Both the position numbers and the translations under genes were made by a program. DNA of 64,000 nucleotides from the NCBI GenBank assembly GCA_037974665.1, contig CM075775.1:32617732-32681731 (forward strand), read 5' to 3'. Below are positions 37,174 through 48,085 of this stretch, one piece after another. The notes beneath the pieces are model-generated. The model ran no database searches. It worked only from the letters and a program-made list of their open reading frames with translations, and was not told the DNA's origin. The first letter of the stretch is position 1, and each line of letters starts with the position of its first letter. The stretch is from Ehretia macrophylla (Eukaryota > Streptophyta > Magnoliopsida > Boraginales > Ehretiaceae).

Positions 37174-38725
37174 ATGGAAAAGAGAATGGTTGAGAGTGAT
37201 GAACACCCACACTCTATCATGATATGTTATCCTCTTCAAGGACATATTAACCCCTTTGTCAATCTAGTAATAAAGCTTGCTTCAAAGGGCTCCACCATCA
37301 CATTTCTCCACCCCCAATATATTCACCAACAAATATCCAAAGCTAAACATGATCATTACACCACTCAAGATGGTGATGATCTTGTAGACATCTTTGCCGA
37401 ACCACGTAAATCTGGTCTCGATATACGTTACACAACAATCAGTGATGGTCTATCTCAGAATTTCGACCGGTCTCTCAATATCTGGCAGCATATGGAATCG
37501 ATTTTGAATGATTTTCCATCTCATGTTGATGAACTTGTGGGGAAAATAATCCAATCTGATCCATCTTCAGCGGCATTTTTAATTGCTGATACTTTCCAGT
37601 CATGGCCTGCAACAATTGCTGGGCCTTGTGAACGTTTCATTCTGGACACAACCAGCTTTGACATTTACTATAAACTATCACATACACCTTCTTAGAGAAC
37701 ATGGTCATTTACCATTTAAAGGTACGTGAACTTCACGCGCACACATTTTTTATCGTTTTTACACAGTCAAATAACACTTCATATACTTCTTGTAAAAGTT
37801 GATAATTCCAATATCATGTGATCATGAGGAAGATATAAATTACATTCCAGGAGTCCGATCACTCAATACGAAACACTTGATGTCATTTCTTCGCGACTTT
37901 GACTTGTCAACCCTCGTGCACAAAATAATCTTCAAGGCATTTGAGGGTGTTAGGAAAGCAGATTTCATCCTATACAACACCGTGCAAGAACTTGATCCTG
38001 AGATTATATCAGCTTTGAATCAAAATCATCCGAGTTATGCAGTTGGACTAGTTTCTGCCACGACCTTCACAAACAACATAGTTGCTAGAAGCCTATGGTC
38101 TGAATCAGACTGCAGCGATTGGCTCAATGCGAAACCTTACGGTTCAGTTCTGTATGTCTCCTTTGGTAGCCTTGCCAAGGTTGATGAACATGTTTCAATG
38201 GAAATAGCATATGGGATTCTACTCAGTGAAGTAAATTTTCTCTGGGTGCTTCGTCCGGGTGTTGTGAGTTCAAATGATAACGATTCTTTGCCTGCTGAAA
38301 TTTTGGATATTGCCAAAGACCGAGGACTAATTGTGCCATGTCAGCAAAATGCTGTCCTTTCAAATGCTGCAATCGGGGGTTCTTGTGGATGGAATTCAGT
38401 ACTCGAGAGCATGTATTGTGGTGTACCGCTGATTTGTTATCCGTTTTTTGCTGATCAACCGACTAATCAAAAGCTAGTGGTTGAGGATTGGAAGATTGGA
38501 ATCAATCTTTGTGATGAGATGAACATCACAAGAGAGGAAGTTGATAAGAAGATCAATGATTTGATGAGGGGAAAAGCTTCAGATGGTCTGAGGCAGGAGG
38601 TAAAGAAAGTGAAAAGACTATTAATGGATGCATTGTCTGGAAATGGATCATCAGTGAAAAACCTCGATCGATTTGTCAAGGAAGTGAAATCTGAAATACA
38701 TAAACGACGTACATCATCCACCTAA
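37174..38725 (+). pseudogene. UGT2: UGT86A-like pseudogene
   Basis: Colinear with intact UGT3 but broken in four ways. (1) A net loss of 8 bases near 37622 (UGT3 reads GCTAGGAAGTATAATCTTG) shifts the frame and gives TAG at 37693. (2) The exon-2 acceptor is AT instead of AG (ATATCATGTGATC against ATATCAGGTGATC). (3) The PSPG box has lost its first Trp (VPCQQNA instead of VPWCQQN). (4) GGSCGWNS replaces GGFLSHCGWNS, removing the HCGWNS His that contacts the UDP phosphate. Exon 2 from 37815 to the TAA at 38723 is otherwise open, and the N-terminal PLQGHINPF with the catalytic His remains. It lies about 1.7 kb after UGT1, same strand. Confidence 0.9.
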
Positions 38726-39326
38726 TTATGCTTGAATTAATAAATTAGAAATCGATGTTATTGAAATACAAGAGACACTCTTATATTATATCTTTTATTA
38801 ATGTGGAACATGATATTTAACACACGGATATTTCATCTTATTTAATTTAGTCCTCATGTCACTTTCAGGATAATCCAACCTCAAATTTTCCGCCCGTTTC
38901 TTGTCTTTTAGTCTTTAATCTACAACCTTTAAAATCACAATGAACATTGTGGGAATTATTTGACTATTTGTTTCTTATTCCGGCTTTCTTTAGCTATAAC
39001 ATAGTGATCTAGACCTCTACTTTGTCTCGTCCACTTCTCTTCTTTGCTATCGATGATGTGAAAAAGCGGATTTTATCTTGTAGAATTTTTTAGCAAATTC
39101 ATGGTCATGAAAGAACCGAGGCCGAACTTGAATACGAAATTATATTCGTTTCAACCATATATTAAGAATAAATGAACCCATCCAAGTTTCATTTTTTCGT
39201 TGGAAAATACACTTGATTGATCATAAACAAAATATACATTTAACCAATTTCCAAGCTGGGATGGTCATTAGCCCAAAAAATATACAATGTAGGCGAGAAG
39301 TTTGAAATCCAATTAAAGCTAATTTA

Positions 39327-39691
39327 GGTTCTGTTTGGTTTAACTTTTTTATACTTAAAAAGTATTTTTTGTGAGTTTAGACGTTGAAAATAATTTGTTC
39401 GAGTCATTTCTAAAAAAGTTTTTAGTAAAAAGTGAAAAACAAAGAGCTTCAAATTGGAGCTTTTAAAGAGAGACTTTTGCGAAACTGTTTTTATATAATG
39501 CAAGTAGTTTAAATTTTTTTTCTCAAATATATTCTTCCATATTTTTAAAAGTCCGATATTCACCTTAAAATTTTTAAAAGTTCAATGTTACCCAATATAA
39601 ATCAAATAGTTAACAACTATTATTCAAGTGTACTCTTAACAAAAGTTTTCAGTTTAAAAACTAAAATTACACAGTTAGACTAAACATAGCC
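39327..39691. mobile_element. Tourist-like MITE with paralogous empty site
   Basis: Terminal inverted repeats GGTTCTGTTTGGTTTAAC and (complement of the right end) GGCTATGTTTAGTCTAAC, flanked by TTA on both sides. The homologous stretch near 54520 reads AAATTTAGACATTTGATATT with no insert and one TTA. That defines the insertion and its 3-bp target duplication exactly. The same family lies inverted at 47688-48085. Confidence 0.85.
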
Positions 39692-40507
39692 TTAGACATT
39701 TGATATTCATTTGCAAAAAATATGCTACAAGGTTCGTTGAGTGATGAATTAAAACCATTTCTCGTTCAAGTTAATGTTTCAAAATTCGTTAAATATTAAG
39801 TCAAAATTGAACAATCTAGGTTTTAGCTTACCTCCACTTATTCATAGCATTCTATAGAAATACACAATTTCTTTACTTTTTAGAAATAAATATTTCATTA
39901 ACCATAAAGGGACACTAATATGCATGGTTTATTTTTTTTTTCTTTCAATAACAATGAACTCATCATAGACAGGACTTTGTTGAATCCAGCTTAAAATTAT
40001 AAAACATGTGGTGTATGCTTCAAATTAAGTCAAGGTCATGTTATACATGTTTATCATAATAAAATAACATAAATTTAAATTTAAAATAATTCACCATAAT
40101 AAATTACTACTCTATCTACAGTATAGTCCACCCGATCTTGGTGCTAAGTATCTATTTTTTTCCCCTAGCAATATGACATGCCTATATCCATATTGGTTTG
40201 GGCTTTAAAGTTACTAAGAATGAAGTCAACCAATGTGGACGACCCAACACTAGGATTTATGAGCATGATTGTTAAAATCGAATATTCTAGAACTTGAATG
40301 ACACCCACGTTTACTATATTAATAATTCTGTGGATATGTAAAATACAAAGGACAAAAGAAGCAACTTTGACAAAAATAATTAGCTCATCTCCAAGGATAA
40401 TTAATGAAACTTCAAGATTATTCTCGATGCCAAAATAATATGCGCGTTCATTAAAGAAAACTTCAATTGGGGTGGAGACGCTAAAAATAGCATTGGCCAT
40501 GTTGTTA

Positions 40508-40677
40508 AAGCATCTCTAATGGGAGGCTCTAAATACAATTTTTTTAAAATTTTGATATTTTTTGTGGTGGACTCCATATATATTTAAATTATTAATAATA
40601 TTTTTTAAAGATTGGAGTTTTTAAAAATATTCAAATTTAAAAAGTTCTGTATTTAGAGCCTTCCATTGGAGATGGTC
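40508..40677. mobile_element. Short MITE (GCATCTCTAATGG family) with paralogous empty site
   Basis: The ends AAGCATCTCTAATGGGAGGC and the complement of GCCTTCCATTGGAGATGGTC pair for about 30 bp. Flanks are TTA and TTC. The copy at about 55625-55640 reads GGCCATGTTGTTAGTCCTTA without the element. Confidence 0.8.
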
Positions 40678-41510
40678 TTCGTCCTCAACTAATAATGTAA
40701 TGCTATTATAAAAAGTAACAAAGTGTTGAGACATAGCTTAGGAGTAATCTTATTTGTTTGTGGTTATCATACTGATGTTTTGAATTACTGTTGTAGAGGC
40801 TTATCTCTTGTAACAAGTAGATAGTATTTCCTATATTCGTGAGCTTTCGGTTAGGCATAGATTATCTACTGGCTCAAAGCATGTATTATAGATTGTATTG
40901 TTCACTTACAGAATAGTATGAAATAGAGTATTTTCTTCCACTCCAACACCACTCTTCTACACAAAGTGAGATTAATAGATACTTCTAAGCATTTCGTGTT
41001 AATGAGGTTTGTCGTAACAAATATTATGTACTACAATCGCTTGATTTTAATTTTGTGCATGTTGCTCCTTTGTAATCAAAGAATTCGTTGTATATATACG
41101 TATATATAAACTGTTGATGTGTAATAAAGATTTGTAAGTAAATATTATTTTTTATGTATAACAAAGATTTCTAAGTAAATTTTATTTTTCTATGTTGAGT
41201 ATTTTAGCGAACGGGGTAGATGATTTGTTAGAAATTATTCAAAAAATTTATAAACATTTGAATTGTTAACTAATTAAGTAAGAATTTATATGTTCTATTT
41301 TCATAGAAATATATTTGTGCAAGAAGGATTCCAAAAAATATTATGAGAGATGGGAATTACTATTCCAATTTATTTCCATAGATATCAAAGAAACTCCTAA
41401 TTATAACCAACAAAAAGATCTAGTAAGGAAAAAAAAAGGAGAAAGACAAGGAAAAACAAAAACAAAAAAGGAAAAGGCTTTTCTTTTCTAACAAGGAAGC
41501 TTGGGGCTTG

Positions 41511-42120
41511 TTTGAAACAGTTCTAAAACTGTTAATTTGTTTAGAGTTGTTTTGGGGAAAGGTTTTTAAAAATAGTTTTCAAAAACCTATTCTTAAAACT
41601 AAAAACTGAAAACATTCAAAGCATGCTTTTTTAAAGGGAAAATTGGACTATTATTTACAAGTTTTGGACAAATAGTCCCCATTGTTTTACAAATCACGCG
41701 ATTAATCCCTATTATTTACAAAAGTCTCACCAATAGTCCTCATTATTTAAAAAATCACTCATTTAGTTCCTATCATTTACAAAAGTCTCTCAATTAGTCT
41801 CCAATGTTTACAAATATCTTACCATTAGTGGTGAGATTTTTGCAAATAATAGGGACTAATAGTGAGATATTTATAAATAATAGAGATTAATGGTGAGACT
41901 TTTGCAAACAATAGGAACTAATCGCGTGACTTCTGAAATAATAAGAACTAATGGTGAGACTTTTACAAATAATAAAAACTAATCGTATTACTTCTAAAAC
42001 AATAAGAACTAATTATTTAAAATATGTAAACAACAAGGACTAATTGTGAGATTTACCCTTTTCTAAACTTTTGTTCTCAAAAGAGTCAAAAACACGGAGA
42101 ACACTTTTCTCGTTAATGGC
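41511..42120. mobile_element. MITE-like left edge of the UGT3 insertion, with a nested element
   Basis: At 41511 homology to 56365 stops and GGGCTTGTTTGAAACAGTTC begins. This resembles the reverse complement of the sequence ending at 50190 (GGGTCTGTTTGAAAG). The outer element is split at 41636 by a Mutator-type MITE and resumes at 42068 (TTCTCAAAAGAGTCAAAAAC). Its own right terminus is not clear. Confidence 0.5.
41636..42058. mobile_element. Mutator-type MITE made of short inverted repeat units
   Basis: The left half repeats AGTCTCACCAATAGTCC-type units and the right half their complements (GGACTAATAGTGAGA), five or more per arm, so the element can fold into a long segmented hairpin. Flanks TTTTTTAAA and TTTTCTAAA are a 9-bp target duplication with one change. 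Same family as 14156-14553. Confidence 0.75.
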
Positions 42121-44180
42121 GTTTTCATAAATAACTTCAACTTCAGTAGCAAACTTTGAAACTAACTCTCATCATATTCTCTCTCCTATTTCCTTGTATC
42201 AGCAACGACACATCTCCTCCTCTCTTTTTTTTGTCATCTTCTCTCCCTCATTTCATGTATCATTGATCTCAACATTGTCGTTTGTTTCATGTTCACAGTC
42301 GATTTCATGATTGTTGTTGTTATTCCATTTCTTATTTTTTATTTTCTCTTGGGTTGGAGTTGAGTCAGAAATTTTAAATTGGGGGCCAAATTTCTTTTTT
42401 GTACAATATTTTTTGTAAAGTATTTTTTGGGTTAGTAGATACGAGATTCAAAAAATATATTTTTAACAAATTCATTATTCAGGACAATAATTATTATTCA
42501 CGACAATAATAAAAAAGAATATAATTAATTAGCATAGAATATTTGATATCTTTTTAGCAAAAAAGAATAGTAGCATATTCATTACTCATGACAATAATTG
42601 AAATATGAAGCTCTAAGAACTTAATGTACTAAAAAGTATGATTAACAAAATTATTGAATATTGTCATATTGAGGACAATAATCAAAATATTACCACTAAA
42701 ATATAACCAAAAAAAAAAATACACTAGTAGAATTGTTACGAGAAATAGTTCAAATTACTTACTTTAATTGGTGCCTAAGGTAGGATGTTCATCTACTGGA
42801 AAAAAAAAATCAATAAAATAAATATGAATAAAATCATATAACCACAAAACATATACAATACAAAGTTTTCATGATATATTACCTTAACTTTGTGTATTTT
42901 TTATTTTGTGTATGAGAATTAGAATTTTAGCAAGAAAGAATAGGGATTAGGATTAGGAAAAATGTGTGAATGAATAATGGATAAAAAAACTAGAGAAGGC
43001 TGAATCGTTGAAGAAGAATAGGGATTGGAGTTTTTTGCAATTTTCATTTTCTCAAGCAAATTTGTGAGCATCTCATTTTGTGCTCTTTACTCTTTCTTAT
43101 ACTATTTTTATTGAATTAGAAGTATAAGACGGTTTGAGCGTGTGCTTTAGAATTGACCCAAAAAAAAAGAAAGGAAGTGTGAGCTTTGGGTACTAAGTTC
43201 TCTAAAGGGACAAGATTCACCCTTTTTTGTTGAGTAATAATTTTTTTTATTGCATGTCAAATTTCACCTTGCATGATAAACTCTACTATATATATTGAGG
43301 ACGATGAGTTAGTATGAGGTGACTAAACATCTATATATATTTTATCCATATTTTTATTTGTTTTAATCACATGAGATTCAAACTCAAGTCACTCAACTAT
43401 TAAGAAAGTAATTTATCACTAAATTACTTCTAAATCTTAAAAAATAATGTTATATGTCATATCATACGTGACATTACTTGCTATTCATGTTTTAGGCTAT
43501 AAGCATCACCCTTTATTATTTTTAGAAAATAAATTGTAGATTGCTCCAATGAAATTTGGGCACATAACATATAAGTATGCCCAATTTGATATGCGCCCCA
43601 AAATCAGCCACGTAGAAATTAAAAAAGAACAATCAAAGTCGGCTATGCTAACAAAATCGTAATCTTAATACTTTGGAATATTCAAATGAAAGGCTCTTAT
43701 CGGAGTGGTTGACCACTTGTTCAGTGTTTGATGCGTGAACGACTCAAAAATTGCGTATTTGTCATTCCTTAATTGTGATGTGAACGGGATATAAAAAATA
43801 TCTACGACGTCGCCTTACAAGATAATATAAAAATATATTTTAACAATCTGAATTGAGGGTTGTTCGATCAAGTAAATTAAGGACATTCGGATTTGATAGT
43901 GGATTTGTTTGTTCGAACTGTAAGAAATTTATTTATGTTATAAATTCAAATCAGTTAATTAATTTTTTAAATATCAGTCTCATTAGTTGTACCTTACTAA
44001 TCAAGATCATATCTGTTTTGCACGAATTATATATCTTTAAACTTTGAACAAAAAATATATATATATCTTTAAACTTTAAATCTTAATGTGAGCCCAAAAT
44101 TTTTTTTTACGAGTATTCCCCTCATTACAAATAACAGCAAAAGGAACTTTAACTTTCCGATTTACCAATCCATTGGGAGG
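42121..44180. other. UGT3 distal upstream region, partly duplicated at 51823-52620
   Basis: From about 43044 (TTTTCATTTTCTCAAGCAAA) to about 43830 the sequence matches 51823-52620 closely. Left of 43044 it is AT-rich, with no gene. The matching stretch ends near 43840, where UGT3 carries about 750 extra bases, relative to UGT5, that include the Ole e 1-like fragment. Confidence 0.65.
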
Positions 44181-44194
44181 AGGAAGGAGAAGAC

Positions 44195-44286
44195 CTGGAA
44201 ACCATACATGTTTCTGGCAAAGTGTTGTGCCAAGATTGCTCTGAAGGCTGGAATCAATGGGTCAATGGTTCCAAACCTACTAATGG
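44195..44286 (+). pseudogene. Fragment of a pollen Ole e 1-like (POE1) gene
   Basis: From 44207 the frame reads HVSGKVLCQDCSEGWNQWVN then GSKPTNG, about 27 residues. V-x-G-K-V-x-C-Q-D-C followed by W-x-W-x-x-GSKP is the N-terminal signature of plant Ole e 1-like secreted extensin/allergen proteins, where the two Cys join disulfides. Homology ends near a possible donor (AATG|GTATT) and no other exon or signal peptide is present, so this is an isolated, non-functional piece inside the UGT3 promoter region. It is absent from the matching UGT5 promoter. Confidence 0.6.
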
Positions 44287-44664
44287 TATTCATTCATTCC
44301 TCCATTTTGTCCTTCCTCACACACACAACACCCACGTGCACACACAATCAGCCTTTTCAATCGAGATAAAATCACATAAGTTAACATTTATATATATAAA
44401 AAAAAAAAATTACTTTTTCGACTATAAGACATTATATACGGGTCTCACTATGTAGGCCCCTCATGCACACTCACATATTTCTCCTAAATAGACCTTTGCC
44501 GTGCGAAATAAAATTTTGTGTACCGAGTTACCTTTAGAATAATGATATACAAACATCCACAATTTTTCTGTCCGGCTTGAGCTTGCAGCCATGACATCTA
44601 AACCGTTTCTGTTCGTCTTCTGCTTTTGTCCACTTCCAAAACGTTCTTGTTTTGAAACCTTACC

Positions 44665-44761
44665 TGTCCTATATATATATTCACAAATACAGCATGATGT
44701 TTAAATCTAAACCATTCAAGAGCTATAATTCTTTCTCTCTTGTCTTCTAAAACTAAAATTC
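44665..44761 (+). promoter_or_regulatory. UGT3 core promoter and leader
   Basis: ACCTGTCCTATATATATATT supplies a TATA box about 85-95 bp before the ATG at 44762. The upstream TGTCCACTTCCAAAACGTTC (about 44625-44650) is also upstream of UGT2 and UGT5, so it is a conserved promoter block of the array. Confidence 0.6.
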
Positions 44762-46331
44762 ATGGAGAAGAGAATGGTTGAGAGTGATGAACAACTGCAT
44801 GCTATCATGATATGTTTTCCTTTTCAAGGACATATAAACCCCTTTGTCAATCTAGCAATAAAGCTTGCTTCAAAGGGCTTCACCATCACATTTGTACACA
44901 CCCTGTATGTTCACCAACAAATATCCCAAGCTAAACATGATCATCACACCACTCAGAGTGATGATCATATAGATATCTTTGCTGAATCACGTAAATCTGG
45001 TCTCGATATACGTTACACAACAATCAGTGATGGTCTCCCTCTGGATTTCGACCGATCTCTCAACCTTTGGCAACATTTGGAATCGATTTATAGCGATTTT
45101 CCATCTCATGTTGATGAACTTGTGGGAAAAATAATCCAGTCTTATCCATCTTCAGCTGCAATTTTGATTGCTGACACTTACCAGTCATGGCCTGCAACAA
45201 TTGCTAGGAAGTATAATCTTGTGAATGTTTCATTCTGGACTCAACCAGCTTTGGTATTTACTATAAACTATCACCTACACCTTCTAAGAGAACATGGTCA
45301 TTTACCATTTAGAGGTACGTAAACTCCACGCGCACACATTTTTATCGTTTTTATACAATCAAATACCACTTCACATAACTTCTTGTAAACTGTTTATAAT
45401 TCCAATATCAGGTGATCACGAGGATGATATAAATTACATTCCAGGAGTCCAATCCCTCAATACTAAACACTTGATGTCATTTCTTCGTGAATTTGACTTA
45501 TCAACTATCGTGCCCAAAATGGTCTTCAAGACCTTTGAGGATGTTAGGAAAGCAGATTTCATACTATATAACACCGTGCAAGAAATTGAACCTGAGATTA
45601 TATCAGCTTTGAATGAAAATCATCCGAGTTATGCAGTTGGACCAGTTTTTGCCGCGGGCTTCACGGACAACATAGTTGCTAGGAGCCTATGGTCTGAATC
45701 AGACTGCAGCAATTGGCTCAATGTGAAACCTCACGGTTCAGTTCTTTATGTCTCATTTGGTAGCCTTGCCCAGGTTGATGAACATGTTGCAAAGGAAATA
45801 GCATCTGGCATTCTACTCAGTGAAGTAAATTTTCTCTGGGTGTTTCGTCCAGGTGTTGTGAGTTCAAATGATAACGATTCTTTGATTGCTGAAATTTTGG
45901 ATATTGCCAAAGACCGAGGACTAATCGTGCCATGGTGTCAACAAAATGTTGTCCTTTCAAATGCTGCAATCGGGGGTTTCTTATCTCATTGTGGATGGAA
46001 TTCAATACTCGAGAGCTTGTATTGTGGTGTACCGCTGATTTGTTATCCATTTCTTTTTGATCAACCGACTAATCGAAAGCTAGTGGTTGAGGATTGGAAG
46101 ATTGGTATCGATCTTTGTGATGAGATGAACATCACAAGAGAGGAAGTTGCTAAGAAGATCAATGATTTGATAAGTGGAAAAGCTTCGGATGGCCTGAGGC
46201 AGGAGATTAAGAAAGTCAGAACACTATTAATGGATGCATTGGATGAAAATGGATCATCAGAGAAAAACCTCGATCGATTTGTCAAGGATGTGAAATCTGA
46301 AATGTATAAACGACGTACATCATCCACCTAG
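44762..46331 (+). CDS. UGT3: UDP-glycosyltransferase, UGT86A-like (two exons, intact)
   Basis: Exons 44762-45314 and 45412-46331 join in phase 1 to 490 aa. The 97-bp intron has GTACGT and ATATCAG borders. FPFQGHINPF places the catalytic His at residue 24, and LIADTYQSWP contains the region of the Asp that assists it. The PSPG box starts at Trp359 (WCQQNVVLSNAAIGGF), continues LSHCGWNSILES and GVPLICYP, and ends in FDQ. The final Gln, rather than His, favours UDP-glucose by family knowledge. Two in-frame Met codons (1 and 5) exist; the first is used because UGT2 and UGT5 share it. This is the only copy besides UGT1 with an unbroken frame. The whole gene lies within the 8.7-kb block absent from a paralogous site. 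Acceptor unknown. Confidence 0.92.
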
Positions 46332-46675
46332 TCATGCTTGAATTAATTAGAAATCGAGGTGTGATTGAAATACATACACGAGGTACTCCTGTATCATGTC
46401 TTCCATTAATGTGGGACATCACGTTTAAATACATGGGTGAATGCTTTCATCTCATTTTAGTGCTCATGTCACTTTCAATGTAGTTCACCCTAAAATTTTC
46501 CGGCCGTTTCTTGTCTTTTAGTATCTAATTTCTCAATTCCAAATTGTCAGAAACTTAATGTCTCTAAAGCGAACTTTTAAAATCACAATAAACGTTGTGG
46601 GAATTTAACATCGTAGTAAAGTAATTATTCGACTATTTGTTTCTAAATTCTGGCACTCTTTACATAAAATCGTTG

Positions 46676-46860
46676 CCAAAAAACTTTTCAAGAGAATTTA
46701 TTGTCATAAAGCTGAAGGATTTTTCAGAGAATTCATCATCATATAAAAATGAGGGCGAAGAAGAACTTTTCAAGGAATTCATCGTCATAAAACAAATCGA
46801 GGCCGAATAATTTTTTAGCAAATTCATGGTCATAAAAGAACTGAGACCCAACTTGAATAT
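46676..46860. repeat. Four degenerate tandem units of about 45 bp
   Basis: The core TT(T/C)AAG-GAATTCATCGTCATAAA recurs four times with drift. The paralogous site at 39090 has one copy only, so the expansion is local. Confidence 0.6.
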
Positions 46861-47687
46861 GAAATTGCATTCGTTCTAAATCAAAAAACAGCCAAGCTAT
46901 GTAGTTAGGCCCATATGTTTTCGGTCCATATGACAAATGGTCCTCTGATTCAAAAAATAAATTGGATCTCCAAAATTCGGAGCCCGAAGTTTCATTAGAT
47001 ACATTTTTAAGTATTCTTGTAGGAAGATCCTGTGGAAAACTAGCTCGACATTAGGATAATTAAAAACTTATAGAGCCAAGAGAATAATTTTAGAGGGAAA
47101 TGATAGCCCATGTTTAGTGGATACACATAATCTTGTTTGCTTTATAAGTGGTTAATGTGTGTTTTGGACCTATCAATCTTTGCTAAGAGTTAAAGTATAT
47201 ATGGTACCTTTAGCCTCTTTTTTCTTGATTCCAAGAAGATAGATCTTGAAATTTCAAGAAAGGTATAGAATATTAAGACGAGTGTTTGTGAATACTTGAA
47301 CTAATCCAATATAAATTCTTTTTATATGATTTCGTTTGTAATTAGTTTAAATTTGCTAACAATAGGTGCGAAAGGCCTTACACAATATATATGTGCCTGT
47401 GTATGTGCATGTGTATATGTGTATGGGCCCAGTAAGGGCTGTAATCTCTACTGATTCAAAAGAACGTTAAAATTTTTATTCATTTTTTTAGAAAAAAAAA
47501 TAATTTTTTATGTATTTTTAGTTAAAAAAAATTGATTAGTGCCCACTAAAAAAATATTGTACTCATATAATTGAAAAATTATGTGATTTTAATGTCCACT
47601 AAAAAAAAAATTTGGATCCACCCTTGTGTACATATAAGACAAAGCGAGTTAAATTGATTGGTTCGCTAAGAGCTCATATGAGATTTC

Positions 47688-48085
47688 GGCTCTATTTGAC
47701 CTAACTATCAAATTTTAGCTTTTGAATTATAGAGTTTTTGCAGTAAAACTTTGGTTAGAAGTGCTGTTGAATAAAAGCCGTGGACTGTTTGGCTTATATT
47801 GGACAATATTGAGCTTTTAGAAAATTTGAGAATAATATTATACTTTAAAAAATATGAAAGAGTATATTTGAGAAAGAAAAAGAAAACAACTTCCCGCATT
47901 ATATAAAAATAGTTTTGCAAAAATATATTTTGAAAAACTCTAATTTGAAACTTCTTGTTTTTTAGCTTTTTTCAACTTTAACTTTTACTTAAAAACACTT
48001 TTAGAAATTGGCCAAACAAGTGAGATCAGTTTCTAAATTTATATGAAGCACTTTTCAGTGTCAAAAACTTAGGCCAAACAGAGCC
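47688..48085. mobile_element. Tourist-like MITE, same family as 39327, opposite orientation
   Basis: The ends GGCTCTATTTGACCTAA and the complement of TTAGGCCAAACAGAGCC are inverted repeats. TTC flanks both sides (47685-47687, 48086-48088). The interior, reverse-complemented, matches 39440-39560 (for example TTTTTATATAATGC and TTTCTCAAATATA). Confidence 0.75.

Larger units (their letters stand above)
38726..41510. repeat. UGT2 downstream segment, paralogous to 53936-56370
   Basis: Segments such as AAACAAAATATA-ATTTAACC (39230 and 54425), ATATACAAT-TAGGCGAGAAG (39280 and 54480), TGTCGTAACAAATATTATG (41010 and 55695) and GGCTTTTCTTTTCTAACAA (41477 and 56345) occur in the same order in both. The two downstream regions are therefore copies. 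Differences are mostly MITE insertions: 39327-39691 and 40508-40677 are here but not in the other copy. No gene is present. Confidence 0.75.

Noticed and set aside
38467..38721. Conserved minus-strand ORFs over UGT exon 2 (also 46061-46327 and 53665-53931)
   Set aside because: They recur only because the underlying UGT exon is conserved; their peptides have no domain and no promoter.
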